Source of the DNA: Luteibacter sp. UNC138MFCol5.1
GTDB lineage: Bacteria; Pseudomonadota; Gammaproteobacteria; Xanthomonadales; Rhodanobacteraceae
Assembly: GCF_900110505.1 (NCBI RefSeq)
Contig: NZ_FODZ01000004.1
Span: 137,309-201,308 of the forward strand
Direction: 5' to 3'
DNA: 64,000 nucleotides
The notes beneath the pieces are model-generated. The model searched no databases and was not told the origin of the DNA. It saw only the letters and a list, made by a program, of their open reading frames with translations. Below, one piece after another: positions 1 through 8,976 of this stretch; position 1 is the stretch's first letter, and each line of letters starts with the position of its first letter. The position numbers and the translations under genes were made by a program.

Positions 1-50
1 CGGGCGTTCGTGCGTGTGCGGTGTCGCGACGACCGAACGCCTCGCCGTGG

Positions 51-70
51 GCACCGGCGTGCGCCGGTGC
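51..70. repeat. Short hairpin downstream of the adhesin gene
   Basis: GCACCGGC and GCCGGTGC form a perfect 8-bp stem around GTGC. It lies about 70 bases past the stop codon of the minus-strand adhesin gene and could aid termination. There is no clear T-run, so this is only a candidate. I see no other feature in bases 1-138. Confidence 0.35.
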
Positions 71-138
71 GACGTGAGGGGGCACGTGGAAACCCTCACC
101 ATCGCCCCGGCGCACGATGTCACCGCGTGCGCGCGGAC

Positions 139-2454
139 TTACCAGCTCACGCCCGCGCCCACGCCGACCGTGCTTTCCGAGCCCGAGCTCGACGCGCCGA
201 TCGACACGCTCGCGCGGTTTCGGCTGAAAGCGCGCTGGTAGCCGATCGCGAGGGCCGACTGGCCGCCGTAGTTGCCCGCGCCCACGCCCAGGCGGTTCTC
301 GCCGGACAGCCCCGACGTGTTCATGCTCATCTGCGACAGCGCGGTGCCCATCGCACCGACGCGGTCGAGGCGTTGGTTGACCTGGTGGAAGCGGTCGTCG
401 ACGCGGTTGCGGAACGTGTCGAAGTCGCTGCGGCTCACGCCGTTGTTGATCTTGCTGTCGGTGTACGCGTTGGCGCGTGCGAGGGTCTGCTGGTCGCCGT
501 TGTCCGCATAGGACTTGGCCGTGGCGAGTGCCTGGTCGACCTGGCCGACGTTCGCGGCGTCGGTGGGAGCGGTGCCGGCGGCGACGTTCACCACGCGGCG
601 CTGGTTCGCGGCGGTGCCGACCGACACGGTGTTCGCCTGGTCCGCGACGGATCCCGCACCGAGCGCGACGCTGTTGGTCGCGGTGGCCGACGCCGCCTGA
701 CCGATGGCCGTGCCCGATGCCGCGGTCACCGACGTGTCGGCTCCCACCGCCACGGCGTTCGTGGCCGACGCGGTGATCGTGGCGTTGCTGCCGACGGCGG
801 TGCTGCCATCGGCGCCGATGGTGGCGTGATCGCCAATGGCCGTGTCGCGCGGATCGGTGGCGACGCTGCCGCCGCCGACCGCGAGGCCGTTGCCGCTGCC
901 GGACGGTACCGACGGATTACCCGGCTGCCCGCCGCCGGGCGCGTTGCCGAGTTGCTGGCGGATATCGTCGATGCCCTGCAGCGCGCTGGAGAGCACGCCG
1001 TCGACCGCGGCGAACGCGTCGCCCACGTTGTCATAGCTACCGCCCTGGATGGCGTACGTGGGCGGGACGAAACCCGCCATGCCCATCGAGGCGCCACCAC
1101 CGAACGCGCTGGCGAAAGCGGCGTTGACGGCTGAATCGCCGACGGTGACGTGGCCGATCGCCGCCTGCAGCTGGCCGACGTTGACGGCGTCGTTGGCATC
1201 GACGCCGGCGCCGAGGTTCGTGATGCGGCGCGTGAACTGCGGGATCTTTTCGCCCCAGCGGTTCGTCAGCGTGCCGTCGCTGCCGACGGAAACCACGTTG
1301 CTGTCCCGCGTGGCGGAGTTGGTGCCGAGCGCGACGCTGTTGGTGCCGTCGTCGCTGACGGTGGCGAAGTGGCCGATCGCCACCGACTCGTCGCCCTTGG
1401 CCAGCGCGAGGTCGCCCATCGCGATGCTGTTCGTGCCGTACGCCCAGGTGGACGAGCGGTTGTCGCCGCCGATGGCGATCGCGTTGATGCCCGTGGCCGC
1501 GGCGTTGTAACCGATGGCCGTGTTGTTGTTCTCCTGCGCGTAGGCGTTGTTGCCGATCGCGATGGCCGCCACGCCCTCGGCACGCGCATGCGCGCCGACG
1601 GCGGTGGCGCTGTCGTTCAAGGCCATGGCGGCGGCGCCGATCGCGGTGGCTTCGTAGCCGGACGCCGTCGTGAGGTCGAACACGCCCGGGAAGACCTGCG
1701 AGGCACCGCCGATCGCCGTGGCGCCCTCGGCGGTACTGTGCGCGCCGTTGCCGATGGCCGTGGAGTCGTCGCCCTGCGCGGTCGACTCGTTGCCGATCGA
1801 CGTCGCGCCGAAGCCGTAGCTCGATGTGAGCGAGCCCAGCGCGATGGCGCTGTCGCCGTTGGCCTGCGCGCTGCCGCCGATCGCCATGGCGAGATTGCCC
1901 GTGGCGGTGGTGACCTCGTCGGACAGCGGCGTGCCGCCGCTGTCGACGGCGACGCCGCCGATCGCGATGGTGCCGGCGTTGGCGGCGGTGGCGCCCGTGC
2001 CGAACGCGATCGCGTTGGCACCCGACGCGGCGGCGCCGAAACCGACCGCGGTGGCGTAATCGCCGGCGGTGTTCGCGGCCTGCCCGAGGGCGATGCTGCC
2101 GGCGCCCTGCGCGATGGCGGAGGTGCCGATGGCGGTGCTGCCGGTGTCGAGGGCGACGGAGCCCGAGCCGATGGCCGTGGCGTCGTCGGAGGCGGCGAGC
2201 GCGCTCGCACCGATGGCGACGCTATGGAACCCATCGGCGTAGGCATCGTCGCTGCCGTCGGCCGCGCCGTTGGCGGCGAAGTAGCCGCCCGGCGCGATGT
2301 CGGCGGCGCTCAGCACGCGGTGCGCGGCATCGAGGCGCGGCGCGGTGGTCAGCGGCGCGGCCGCCTGTGCCGAGGTGCAGGCGACGCCAAGCGCGATGGC
2401 GGCGGCGATCGCGCGTCGCGCGGGGAGCAGGGTGGTGCGGGTGGAACGATTCAT
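139..2454 (-). CDS. Trimeric autotransporter adhesin (YadA/Hia-like)
   Basis: A 771-residue surface adhesin of the type Vc (trimeric autotransporter) family. It opens with a signal peptide (about residues 1-32, ending near SAQAAA). Then come many degenerate head repeats of about 14 residues with the motif [TSV]AIG (about 75-430). Two neck motifs follow, one reading DAVNVGQLQAA and one DAANVGQV. After these is a short stalk with SYADNGD and an R/Q/V-rich coiled coil. The C-terminal YadA anchor of about 60 residues ends in VGVGAGVSW, with a terminal aromatic as in outer-membrane barrels. The start at 2454 has GGAGAC upstream. The subtilase gene ends only 23 bases upstream on the same strand, so the two are probably co-transcribed. 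Family knowledge: the anchor trimerises in the outer membrane and displays the head. The ligand cannot be told from sequence. Confidence 0.9.
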   Translation of the reverse strand: MNRSTRTTLLPARRAIAAAIALGVACTSAQAAAPLTTAPRLDAAHRVLSAADIAPGGYFAANGAADGSDDAYADGFHSVAIGASALAASDDATAIGSGSVALDTGSTAIGTSAIAQGAGSIALGQAANTAGDYATAVGFGAAASGANAIAFGTGATAANAGTIAIGGVAVDSGGTPLSDEVTTATGNLAMAIGGSAQANGDSAIALGSLTSSYGFGATSIGNESTAQGDDSTAIGNGAHSTAEGATAIGGASQVFPGVFDLTTASGYEATAIGAAAMALNDSATAVGAHARAEGVAAIAIGNNAYAQENNNTAIGYNAAATGINAIAIGGDNRSSTWAYGTNSIAMGDLALAKGDESVAIGHFATVSDDGTNSVALGTNSATRDSNVVSVGSDGTLTNRWGEKIPQFTRRITNLGAGVDANDAVNVGQLQAAIGHVTVGDSAVNAAFASAFGGGASMGMAGFVPPTYAIQGGSYDNVGDAFAAVDGVLSSALQGIDDIRQQLGNAPGGGQPGNPSVPSGSGNGLAVGGGSVATDPRDTAIGDHATIGADGSTAVGSNATITASATNAVAVGADTSVTAASGTAIGQAASATATNSVALGAGSVADQANTVSVGTAANQRRVVNVAAGTAPTDAANVGQVDQALATAKSYADNGDQQTLARANAYTDSKINNGVSRSDFDTFRNRVDDRFHQVNQRLDRVGAMGTALSQMSMNTSGLSGENRLGVGAGNYGGQSALAIGYQRAFSRNRASVSIGASSSGSESTVGVGAGVSW

Positions 2455-2477
2455 GGGTGTCTCCGTGGAGAAGTGGG

Positions 2478-4352
2478 TCAGGGGGCGACGAAGCTCGCCT
2501 GCACGCTGAGGTTCAGGGCGTCCTTGACGCCGAGGACGCGGAGGAAATACGTGCCCGCCGCCGGGCGGGCCAGGACGACGGACTCCGCGTTGCCCGCATG
2601 CGCGGACACGTAGTCGTAGGCGCCGTCGGCCGGACGCGCGCCGACCTTCACCTGGAGGGTGACGTCGCCCGAACCGCCGAAGGTACGGATGACGAGACTC
2701 TTCGCGCCGGCCGGCACGTCGATCTGGTAGTAGAGCGACGTACCCGCGTAGCTCGCGACGTTCGTGAGCAGGCCGCCGTTGGTCAGTTCCGGCGTGTAGT
2801 TGTCGCCGAGGAGGGCGAGCTTCACCGCCGCGGTCGCATCGACGATGCCTGCGCCGGCCGGCGTCGCGGTCGGGAACGGGACCTTCGGCTTGTGCGCCGT
2901 CTGCTTCAGCGCGCCGACCACCGCGGCGGGCGTCATCAGCGGCTGGCCCGCGGCGAGGCGCGCGCTCTGCATCAGCGCGACCGTGCCCGCGACGTGCGGC
3001 GTCGCCTGCGACGTGCCGGCGTAGCCGCCGTAGGTCGGTTCGGCCGGAACGGTCTCGCCGCCGTTGATCGCCTGGTAGACGAAGCCGCTCGTGACCGGCG
3101 AGCCGCTGGTGCCGTCGTTGGCGTAGATGCCGCCACCGGGTCCCGCGATCGCCACCGGCTTGCCGTAGTTCGAATAGAAGGCCAGGCGGCTGGTGATGCC
3201 GACCGAGGCCACGGTGATCGCACCGGGGCAGCTCGCGGGTGAGTAATACGCCGAATCGTCGCCGGAATTGCCGGCGGCGACGACGACGACCGCGCCGCGC
3301 GCGTTGGCCGCCGCGATGGCCTGCGCCATCGGGTCGTCGGGCACGCACTGGCCCTGGCCGCCGAGGCTCATGTTGATGACCTGCGCGGGGTGCGTGTTGT
3401 CGGGCACGCCATCGACGTGGCCGCCCGCGGCCCAGACGATGCCGTCCGCGATGTCGCTGTCGTAACCGCCGCAGTGGCCGAGCACGCGGACCGGCAACAC
3501 CTTCGCGCGGGACGCCACGCCGGCCATGCCGAGCCCGTTGTTCGTCAGTTCGGCGACGGTGCCTGCGACGTGCGTGCCATGCCACGAACTCGGTTCGGGC
3601 TGGCAGCTGTCCGACCACGGTGCCTCGGTCGTCCAGTCGCCGGTGTCCCATCCGCCCGGCGCGCGCCCGTCGCTGGCGCGACCGGAGACGAACGCGTCGG
3701 TGATGAAGTCGTAGCCGGCGTCGGCGAGCGAGGTGTCGAGGTCGGGATGCTGCGTGATGCCCGTATCCACGACGGCGACGGTGATGCCGTCGCCGTCGGC
3801 GAGGCTCCAGGCGCCGGGAAGGTTCGCGCCGCCCTGATTCGGTACCGCGAGATCGGTGTCGGGCGTGCCGTCGGGCGCGCGCAGGTGCCACTGGTCCTTG
3901 GCGTAGTACTCGTCGTCGGGCGTCACCACGTCGTCGGCGCGGAAGTCGCGCACGGCCTGGCGCATGCGATCGGGGACGATCGACTTCACCGCCGGGTCGG
4001 CCGCCATGCGGGCGAGGAACGCGGCGGTCTCGTTGGCATCCAGCTTGCGCGACAGCTTCAGCACGCGGCTGCCGATGGCGAGTTTGCGCAGGTGGGTCAC
4101 GGCGGGCGGCGCCAGGCGCGCACCCTTCGCCGAGGCGAACGTCATGCGCGACAGCGCGACGCTGGCGGTCTGCGTCGCGGCGAGCGCATCGCCGTCGTTG
4201 CGATAGGTGACGATGAACCGGTCGAACGACGGCTGCGTCGTGGTGGCGACGTCGATGGTCCGAAGGGGATGTGACGCGGGCTGCGCGGCGAACGCCGGGA
4301 CGGCGGTGGCCACGGCGAGGACGCCGATGAGGCGCAAGGACAGGCGAGGCAT
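2478..4352 (-). CDS. Secreted subtilisin-like (S8) serine protease with C-terminal PPC domain
   Basis: A 624-residue exported protease. A signal peptide covers about residues 1-23 (ending AFAAQ). A propeptide-like region runs to about 145. The S8 catalytic domain (about 155-510) shows the full triad: Asp196 in VAVVDTGI, His258 in SSWHGTHVAGT and Ser448 in GTSQATPHVAG. The oxyanion Asn sits in VVAAGNSG. The C-terminal 95 residues resemble a pre-peptidase C-terminal (PPC) beta-sandwich. The start at 4352 was chosen because GGGGAG precedes it and the signal peptide begins there; the open frame extends further upstream. It is the first gene of a probable operon with the trimeric adhesin, which suggests surface action, perhaps on the adhesin itself (inference). 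Confidence 0.93.
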   Translation of the reverse strand: MPRLSLRLIGVLAVATAVPAFAAQPASHPLRTIDVATTTQPSFDRFIVTYRNDGDALAATQTASVALSRMTFASAKGARLAPPAVTHLRKLAIGSRVLKLSRKLDANETAAFLARMAADPAVKSIVPDRMRQAVRDFRADDVVTPDDEYYAKDQWHLRAPDGTPDTDLAVPNQGGANLPGAWSLADGDGITVAVVDTGITQHPDLDTSLADAGYDFITDAFVSGRASDGRAPGGWDTGDWTTEAPWSDSCQPEPSSWHGTHVAGTVAELTNNGLGMAGVASRAKVLPVRVLGHCGGYDSDIADGIVWAAGGHVDGVPDNTHPAQVINMSLGGQGQCVPDDPMAQAIAAANARGAVVVVAAGNSGDDSAYYSPASCPGAITVASVGITSRLAFYSNYGKPVAIAGPGGGIYANDGTSGSPVTSGFVYQAINGGETVPAEPTYGGYAGTSQATPHVAGTVALMQSARLAAGQPLMTPAAVVGALKQTAHKPKVPFPTATPAGAGIVDATAAVKLALLGDNYTPELTNGGLLTNVASYAGTSLYYQIDVPAGAKSLVIRTFGGSGDVTLQVKVGARPADGAYDYVSAHAGNAESVVLARPAAGTYFLRVLGVKDALNLSVQASFVAP

Positions 4353-4666
4353 GGTGCGGGTATCTCCCCGGTGGTGTTGGCGTTGGCGGACGCGATGCAT
4401 TCCCCTGCGTTTGCCCGTGATCCCCATGGCCGGTGCATGACCGGCCCTGCATCGCGTCGATGATCGTCGGCGTGTCGCACGACGAGCGGCGAACGTATGA
4501 CAAACGCGTTGCAGGATCACGCACCGTCTCTGTCGGAATCTGTCAAAACCTCACGGTTGCCATGGTGCGCTGCATGGCATGGCGTCGATTGACAGTTTTG
4601 GTGCGTGAATCGCGAGGCCATCGCGCCTATAAAGGTCGCCTGTCATGAAACATCGCGGGAGAACGC
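4353..4666. promoter_or_regulatory. Divergent intergenic region between the protease and the histidine kinase
   Basis: This 314-base region should hold divergent promoters. CTGTCAA at 4540-4546 and TTGACAG at 4589-4595 form an inverted pair 42 bases apart. TATAAA at 4628-4633 could be a -10 box for the kinase gene, 33 bases before its GTG, but no good -35 lies at the right spacing. I see no convincing gene here. Confidence 0.35.
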
Positions 4667-6436
4667 GTGACGAAGAGAATTTTCAGGCCGGCGATCGGCT
4701 GGCTGCGCGACATTCCGTTCGGCGACGAGACGTCGCGCGGCAACGGCGTCGCGTTGCAGCTCCTCCTTTTCATGATCGGCATCACACTTCCGTTGATCTG
4801 GCCTTACCGGATCGCGGTGCTGACCAACCCGCTGACCTTCGCCGACTGGATGGACCTCGGTGGCGACGTGCTCGTGGTGGCGGCCGCGTGGGCCGGTATC
4901 GTGAAGATCCGCCGGGGCAAGGTGGAGTCGGCGACGCGGCTGTTCGTGGCCACGATGCTCCTGTCGCTGTTCGTCACCTATGCCGACCGCGGCCTGATGA
5001 ACGCCATGCTCGACCAGACGTACGTGGTGCTGAGCATCGTGCTCGGAGGACTGGTGCTGGGTCGACGCACGCTGTGGCGCCTTTACGGCGTCCTCGTCGT
5101 GCTGTTCGCCGTGGGCGCCGGCTCGGATGTCCTGCGTTTATCGGCGCATGGCGCGAACCATCCGCTGATGGGCGCGGTCAACCTGCTGCCGCTGGCCCTG
5201 AGCTACCTCGCCATCACCCTCGTGCTCGACCAGTGCGTGTCGACGTTGCGCGGCAGCGTGCAGAGCGCGGAGCGGCGCGGCATGCGCCTGGCCGAGACGA
5301 ACCGGGTGCTGGAAGAGGAGATCGCGGCCCATCGCAAGTCGCGCGAGCAGCTGATCCATGCGCAGAAGGTCGAGGCGGTGGGGCGCCTCGCCGGCGGCGT
5401 GGCGCACGACTTCAACAACATCCTCAGTGTGATCGAAGGCTACGCGGAGGTGCGCGAGGACAGCGACGATCCGGCCGTGCTGCGGACCGCGCTCTACGGG
5501 GTGGCCGCGGCCGCGCGGCGCGGTGCCGCCATCAGTCGCAAGCTCCTCAGCTTCGGGCGGCGCGACGTCGCGCGCGTCGAGGTGATCGATCTGCGCCGGT
5601 CGCTGCGCGACGTGAAACACGTGCTGCGCCAGCTCTTCAGCCATGCGACCACGCTCGGCGTGGAAGTCGCGGACGACGCCCGGTACATCCGCTTCGATCC
5701 GGAGCAACTGGAGCTGATGATCCTCAACATCGCGGCGAACGCGCGCGACGCCATGCAACCGGACGGTCGCTTCGACATCCGCGTGGTGCCTGCCGCCGGC
5801 GGGCGCGTCCGCATGACCTTCCGCGATGACGGTCACGGCATGCCCGAGCGCGTGCGCCAGGAGGTGTTCGAGCCATTCTTCACGACCAAACCCGCCCACG
5901 CCGGCAGTGGCCTGGGCCTCGCGGTCGTCCGCGATCTGGTGCGTGACAGTGCCGGCACCATCGAGGTGGAGAGCGAGGAAGGGCATGGCACGACGATCGT
6001 CATCGAGCTGCCCGGCGTGCCGCGCCACGCGGGGGACGATCTGTCGCAGGCGCCGCTCGTGCAGACGCTGCTGGTGGAGGACGAGGACATCCTCCGCGAG
6101 ATGTGGCGCAAGCGGCTCGAGGGCGACGGTTTCCTGGTGATGGAGGCGGGCAACGCGGCGCAGGCGTTACGGCTCGCCGCCGAGTTCGCGCACTCGATCG
6201 AACTGGTGATCACCGATCTGCGGCTGGGCGACAACGATCCTTCGGTATGGATCGACGATCTGCGCCTGCTGATGCCCGACACGCCGCTGCTCGTGGTGTC
6301 GTCGCATTTCCCTCCCACGATCGCTCAGGTCGACGGCATCGCCATCCTGCACAAACCCTGCTCGCCGGACATGCTGGTATCGGAAGCCACGCGCCTGCTG
6401 GAAGGTGTCCGGCGGGCGCCCGCGCTTACATCGTGA
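4667..6436 (+). CDS. Membrane hybrid histidine kinase with C-terminal receiver
   Basis: A 589-residue hybrid sensor kinase. About five to six hydrophobic segments lie between residues 27 and 190 (an integral membrane sensor without a recognisable periplasmic domain). A coiled coil follows at about 195-235. The dimerisation/phosphoacceptor helix carries His247 (GGVAHDFNN). The ATPase domain has the N box NIAANARD near 353-360, DDGHG near 387, EPFFTTK near 401 and GSGLGLAVV near 412. The C-terminal receiver (about 463-585) has the phosphoacceptor Asp516 in VITDLRL and Lys in ILHKPCS. The HDFNN H-box is the PAS/NtrB-like HisKA type. The start is GTG with GGGAGA upstream. Its 3' end overlaps the convergent response regulator by 11 bases. 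The stimulus is unknown. Confidence 0.9.
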   Translation: MTKRIFRPAIGWLRDIPFGDETSRGNGVALQLLLFMIGITLPLIWPYRIAVLTNPLTFADWMDLGGDVLVVAAAWAGIVKIRRGKVESATRLFVATMLLSLFVTYADRGLMNAMLDQTYVVLSIVLGGLVLGRRTLWRLYGVLVVLFAVGAGSDVLRLSAHGANHPLMGAVNLLPLALSYLAITLVLDQCVSTLRGSVQSAERRGMRLAETNRVLEEEIAAHRKSREQLIHAQKVEAVGRLAGGVAHDFNNILSVIEGYAEVREDSDDPAVLRTALYGVAAAARRGAAISRKLLSFGRRDVARVEVIDLRRSLRDVKHVLRQLFSHATTLGVEVADDARYIRFDPEQLELMILNIAANARDAMQPDGRFDIRVVPAAGGRVRMTFRDDGHGMPERVRQEVFEPFFTTKPAHAGSGLGLAVVRDLVRDSAGTIEVESEEGHGTTIVIELPGVPRHAGDDLSQAPLVQTLLVEDEDILREMWRKRLEGDGFLVMEAGNAAQALRLAAEFAHSIELVITDLRLGDNDPSVWIDDLRLLMPDTPLLVVSSHFPPTIAQVDGIAILHKPCSPDMLVSEATRLLEGVRRAPALTS

Positions 6437-7157
6437 ACACGTAGCCGCTGCCGCGTACCGCGCTGAGCGGGAGCACCACCCCGGCCTTCGTGCCGACCTT
6501 GCTGCGCAGCCGGTACACGAGCACCTCGATGCGGTGCGGGTCGAACTGTTCGTCGCCGCCCACCGCGGCGATGAGCGCCTCACGGCTCACCGGTTCGCCG
6601 GGCACGTCGAGCAGGGCACGCAGCATGGCCCGCTCGTGGGCCTTCAGAGCGATCGACACGCCGTTCGGCGCGACGAGGCACCAGCCCTGGCTGTCGAGGC
6701 GCCACGCGGCCGCGGTCACGCTGCGCAGGGGCGGTGGCCGCAGGCGGCGCATGAGATTGCGCAGGGTCGCGGCGAGTTCGTGCATCACCACGGGTTTGGC
6801 GAGGTAGGCGTCGGCACCGTTACTGAGGCCGCGCACGCGATCCTCCTGCGTGTGCCTTCCCGAAAGCATGACGATGCCGATGCGTGAACTCAGGTGAAGC
6901 CGTTCCGCTAGGGAGAATCCGTCGCCGTCGGGCAGGCCGACGTCGAGGACGACGATATCCGGCTCGTCGGTGCTCAGCAGCTGCTCGAGTTCCTTGACCG
7001 TCCCCACGGCGGAGACGCGGAATCCGAAGTCGCGAAGGCCGGGGGCGACCAGGCGGTCGCGCAGCAACTGGTCGTCTTCGACGAGCGCGACATGCGGTGG
7101 CGAAACAGGGTCTACGGCGGCGGCCCCCACCGGCGCGCGCGACTGTCGATTGATCAT
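6426..7157 (-). CDS. OmpR/PhoB-family response regulator
   Basis: A 243-residue DNA-binding response regulator. The receiver domain (about 22-135) has acidic residues in VEDD, phosphoacceptor Asp72 in IVVLDVGLPDGDG and Lys in YLAKP. The winged-helix effector domain (about 150-243) carries the Trans_reg_C pattern (ALKAHERAMLRALL, VSREALIAAVGG, IEVLVYRLRSKVG, VRGSGYVF). The start was set at the ATG at 7157 because upstream residues look non-coding; the frame stays open further. It converges with the hybrid kinase and overlaps its end by 11 bases. Close association suggests, but does not prove, a cognate pair, since convergent genes are not co-transcribed. Confidence 0.9.
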   Translation of the reverse strand: MINRQSRAPVGAAAVDPVSPPHVALVEDDQLLRDRLVAPGLRDFGFRVSAVGTVKELEQLLSTDEPDIVVLDVGLPDGDGFSLAERLHLSSRIGIVMLSGRHTQEDRVRGLSNGADAYLAKPVVMHELAATLRNLMRRLRPPPLRSVTAAAWRLDSQGWCLVAPNGVSIALKAHERAMLRALLDVPGEPVSREALIAAVGGDEQFDPHRIEVLVYRLRSKVGTKAGVVLPLSAVRGSGYVFTM

Positions 7158-7248
7158 GGGCCAGGGATCCGGCGATAAGAAGCTGCGGACGTTGATATCA
7201 GGTCTGCCGCGCGATGCATAGGACATTGCGCGCATCGTCGGGGTGGCG

Positions 7249-8061
7249 TCAGTCGAGCCGGTCGAGGGATGCGAGTTCCGCGCGAATGCGCGCGAGGAGG
7301 GGCTCCATCCTCTCGCCTCCACGAAGCCCGCGCAGGACCTCGTGTAACGCCAGCAGATCGCGTCGCCTGCCGAGGGCATCCGACAGCTTCGACAGCGCCT
7401 TGATTTCCGTCTTGCCGTGGTGGGGCCGGCTGCGTGTCGGCGTGTCGCCCGCGCGCCCGATCGTTCGCCAGAGCTCGAGTTGCATGCGCAACCGTCGCGC
7501 GCGTCGCCGCCAGGTGTGGAACCTGTCCGGGGAGGGCGACTTCACGGCACGCTTCCGCGCCTTTTCGACACGGCGTTTCGATGCAGTCATGGCGCGCTCC
7601 ACCATGGCACGCCGGACCTTGCGCCATGGCAGGGCGGCGATCGTGCCCGCAAGGGCGCGCAGCTCCTGCCGACGCTCGAGGAATCGCGGATCCTCCCGAA
7701 GCGCTTCGACCATCAGGCCGTCGCTCCTCCGCGTCAGCAGAGCCAGGGCACGACGCCACTCGACGGCGGGCCGCGGCCCCGCGAGCGAGCGGGCGACATC
7801 GCAGGCGACGTCCGCGTCGCGCATTGCGGATAGTCCGGCCGCGAGCCGCCCCAGCCGCGCCTCGATGCCGGGCAGGGAGGCGCCGAAGGCCGTCCGGCCG
7901 AGCCGAAGCAGACTCTTGAGGCGGCGAAGCGCCTTTCGGGCTTCGTGGACACCTCGATGGCGCCGCCGGGTGTCGGCGAGCCAGCGTTCTGCGGCACGGC
8001 ATTCCTTCGCAGCTGCGGCGGCGAGGGCGGCGGCGGTCCGTGACGGCGTGGCATCGGCCAT
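7249..8061 (-). CDS. CHAD domain protein
   Basis: A 270-residue, very Arg/Lys-rich helical protein. It shows the CHAD signature of conserved histidines and basic residues: VHEARKALRRLKSLLRL near the N terminus and FHTWRRRARRLRMQLEL in the C-terminal half. Family knowledge: CHAD domains bind inorganic polyphosphate and often associate with polyphosphate granules or with CYTH phosphatases. No CYTH domain is fused here. It is followed after 6 bases on the upstream side by the bestrophin-like gene (same strand), so they may share a transcript. The link to channel function is unknown. Confidence 0.85.
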   Translation of the reverse strand: MADATPSRTAAALAAAAAKECRAAERWLADTRRRHRGVHEARKALRRLKSLLRLGRTAFGASLPGIEARLGRLAAGLSAMRDADVACDVARSLAGPRPAVEWRRALALLTRRSDGLMVEALREDPRFLERRQELRALAGTIAALPWRKVRRAMVERAMTASKRRVEKARKRAVKSPSPDRFHTWRRRARRLRMQLELWRTIGRAGDTPTRSRPHHGKTEIKALSKLSDALGRRRDLLALHEVLRGLRGGERMEPLLARIRAELASLDRLD

Positions 8062-8067
8062 GCCTGC

Positions 8068-8967
8068 TTATATAGCGCGATTCCCGGCGGATGGCGTGTC
8101 GAGCGGAGAGAGAAGGTCCCTCTCGACGGTCTTGCAGTAGGCATCCAGCGGCAGGTCGTTCGGCATGAGGTCGAACGGGTCTTCGATCTGGTCGCCGAGC
8201 GCGTCGAGCCCGAAGAACGTGTACGCGAGCACGCCGACGACGAGCGGGGTGAACCAGCCCATGAGGCCGACGAGACAGAAGGGCAGCAGGAAACAGTAGA
8301 TGTGCACGGTCCGGTGCAGCAGCAGGATGTACGCGTACGGTATGGGCGTGCCGTGGATCCGCTCGCAACCGCCGAGCACGTGCGACAGCGTACCCAGTTC
8401 GCGATCCATCGCGGCGAGGAGGATCGGGTCGTCGTGGCGTTCGCGCATGGCCTCGCCGAGCGCCGCGCCCGTTCGCGAGAGGATCGCGGCCGGTCGGTTG
8501 GGGGCGGCGAGGATCCCGGCACGCTCCCGCTCGTCACCGATCCACGTCGTGATCTCCGTAACGGCGTCGCTGCCGCGAAGGTGGTGGCGCAGGGCGTGTG
8601 TGAACGCGATCAGCCGGTGGGCCATGCGCTCGCGCGACGTGACGCTTTCGCCGGGCAGGAAGGTGACCGCCTGGCGGGCGAGGTTGCGCATGGCGATGAT
8701 CAGCTCGCCCCAGAGGGTACGGGCCTCCCACCAGCGCTGGTAGGCCACCGTGTTGCGGAATCCCAGGAAGATCGCGAGGGTGAGGCCCATCAGCGTCAGT
8801 GGCGCGGCGTTGAGGCCGACCTTCATGGACACGACGTGGTAGTCGATCCAGACCACCGCGGCGGACAGGAGCATCGTGTAGAGCACGCGCGGCCAGATCA
8901 CGGGAATGATCGAACCCTGCATGGCGAACAGCAGCGATCGGACGCTGGGCGTGCGGGAACGATGCAT
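8068..8967 (-). CDS. Bestrophin-like (YneE/UPF0187) membrane channel protein
   Basis: A 299-residue membrane protein of the bacterial bestrophin family. Features include the N-terminal hydrophobic pair (about 18-75), the family hallmark FLGFRNTVAYQRWWEARTLWG near residues 68-87, and a second hydrophobic pair in the C-terminal half (HIYCFLLPFCLVGLMGWFTPL). The acidic stretch GDQIEDPFD follows it. Family knowledge: these form pentameric ion channels in the inner membrane. It lies just upstream of the CHAD gene and 9 bases downstream of the AT-hook gene on the same strand, so a three-gene operon is likely. Confidence 0.87.
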   Translation of the reverse strand: MHRSRTPSVRSLLFAMQGSIIPVIWPRVLYTMLLSAAVVWIDYHVVSMKVGLNAAPLTLMGLTLAIFLGFRNTVAYQRWWEARTLWGELIIAMRNLARQAVTFLPGESVTSRERMAHRLIAFTHALRHHLRGSDAVTEITTWIGDERERAGILAAPNRPAAILSRTGAALGEAMRERHDDPILLAAMDRELGTLSHVLGGCERIHGTPIPYAYILLLHRTVHIYCFLLPFCLVGLMGWFTPLVVGVLAYTFFGLDALGDQIEDPFDLMPNDLPLDAYCKTVERDLLSPLDTPSAGNRAI

Positions 8968-8976
8968 GGCGACGCC

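Noticed and set aside
10-2613. Long open frames on the plus strand (374 and 487 codons) opposite the adhesin
   Set aside because: They mirror the repeated AIG codons of the adhesin on the other strand, are Arg/Val/Gly-rich without domains, and have no ribosome-binding sites.
2478-4524. A single 1461-residue fusion of a protease-region frame with the adhesin
   Set aside because: The upstream part of that frame is out of frame with the protease triad and Arg/His-rich. The adhesin has its own signal peptide and ribosome-binding site at 2454, so there are two separate genes.
4589-4633. TTGACA and TATAAA as one promoter for the histidine kinase
   Set aside because: They are 33 bases apart, too far for a sigma-70 -35/-10 pair.
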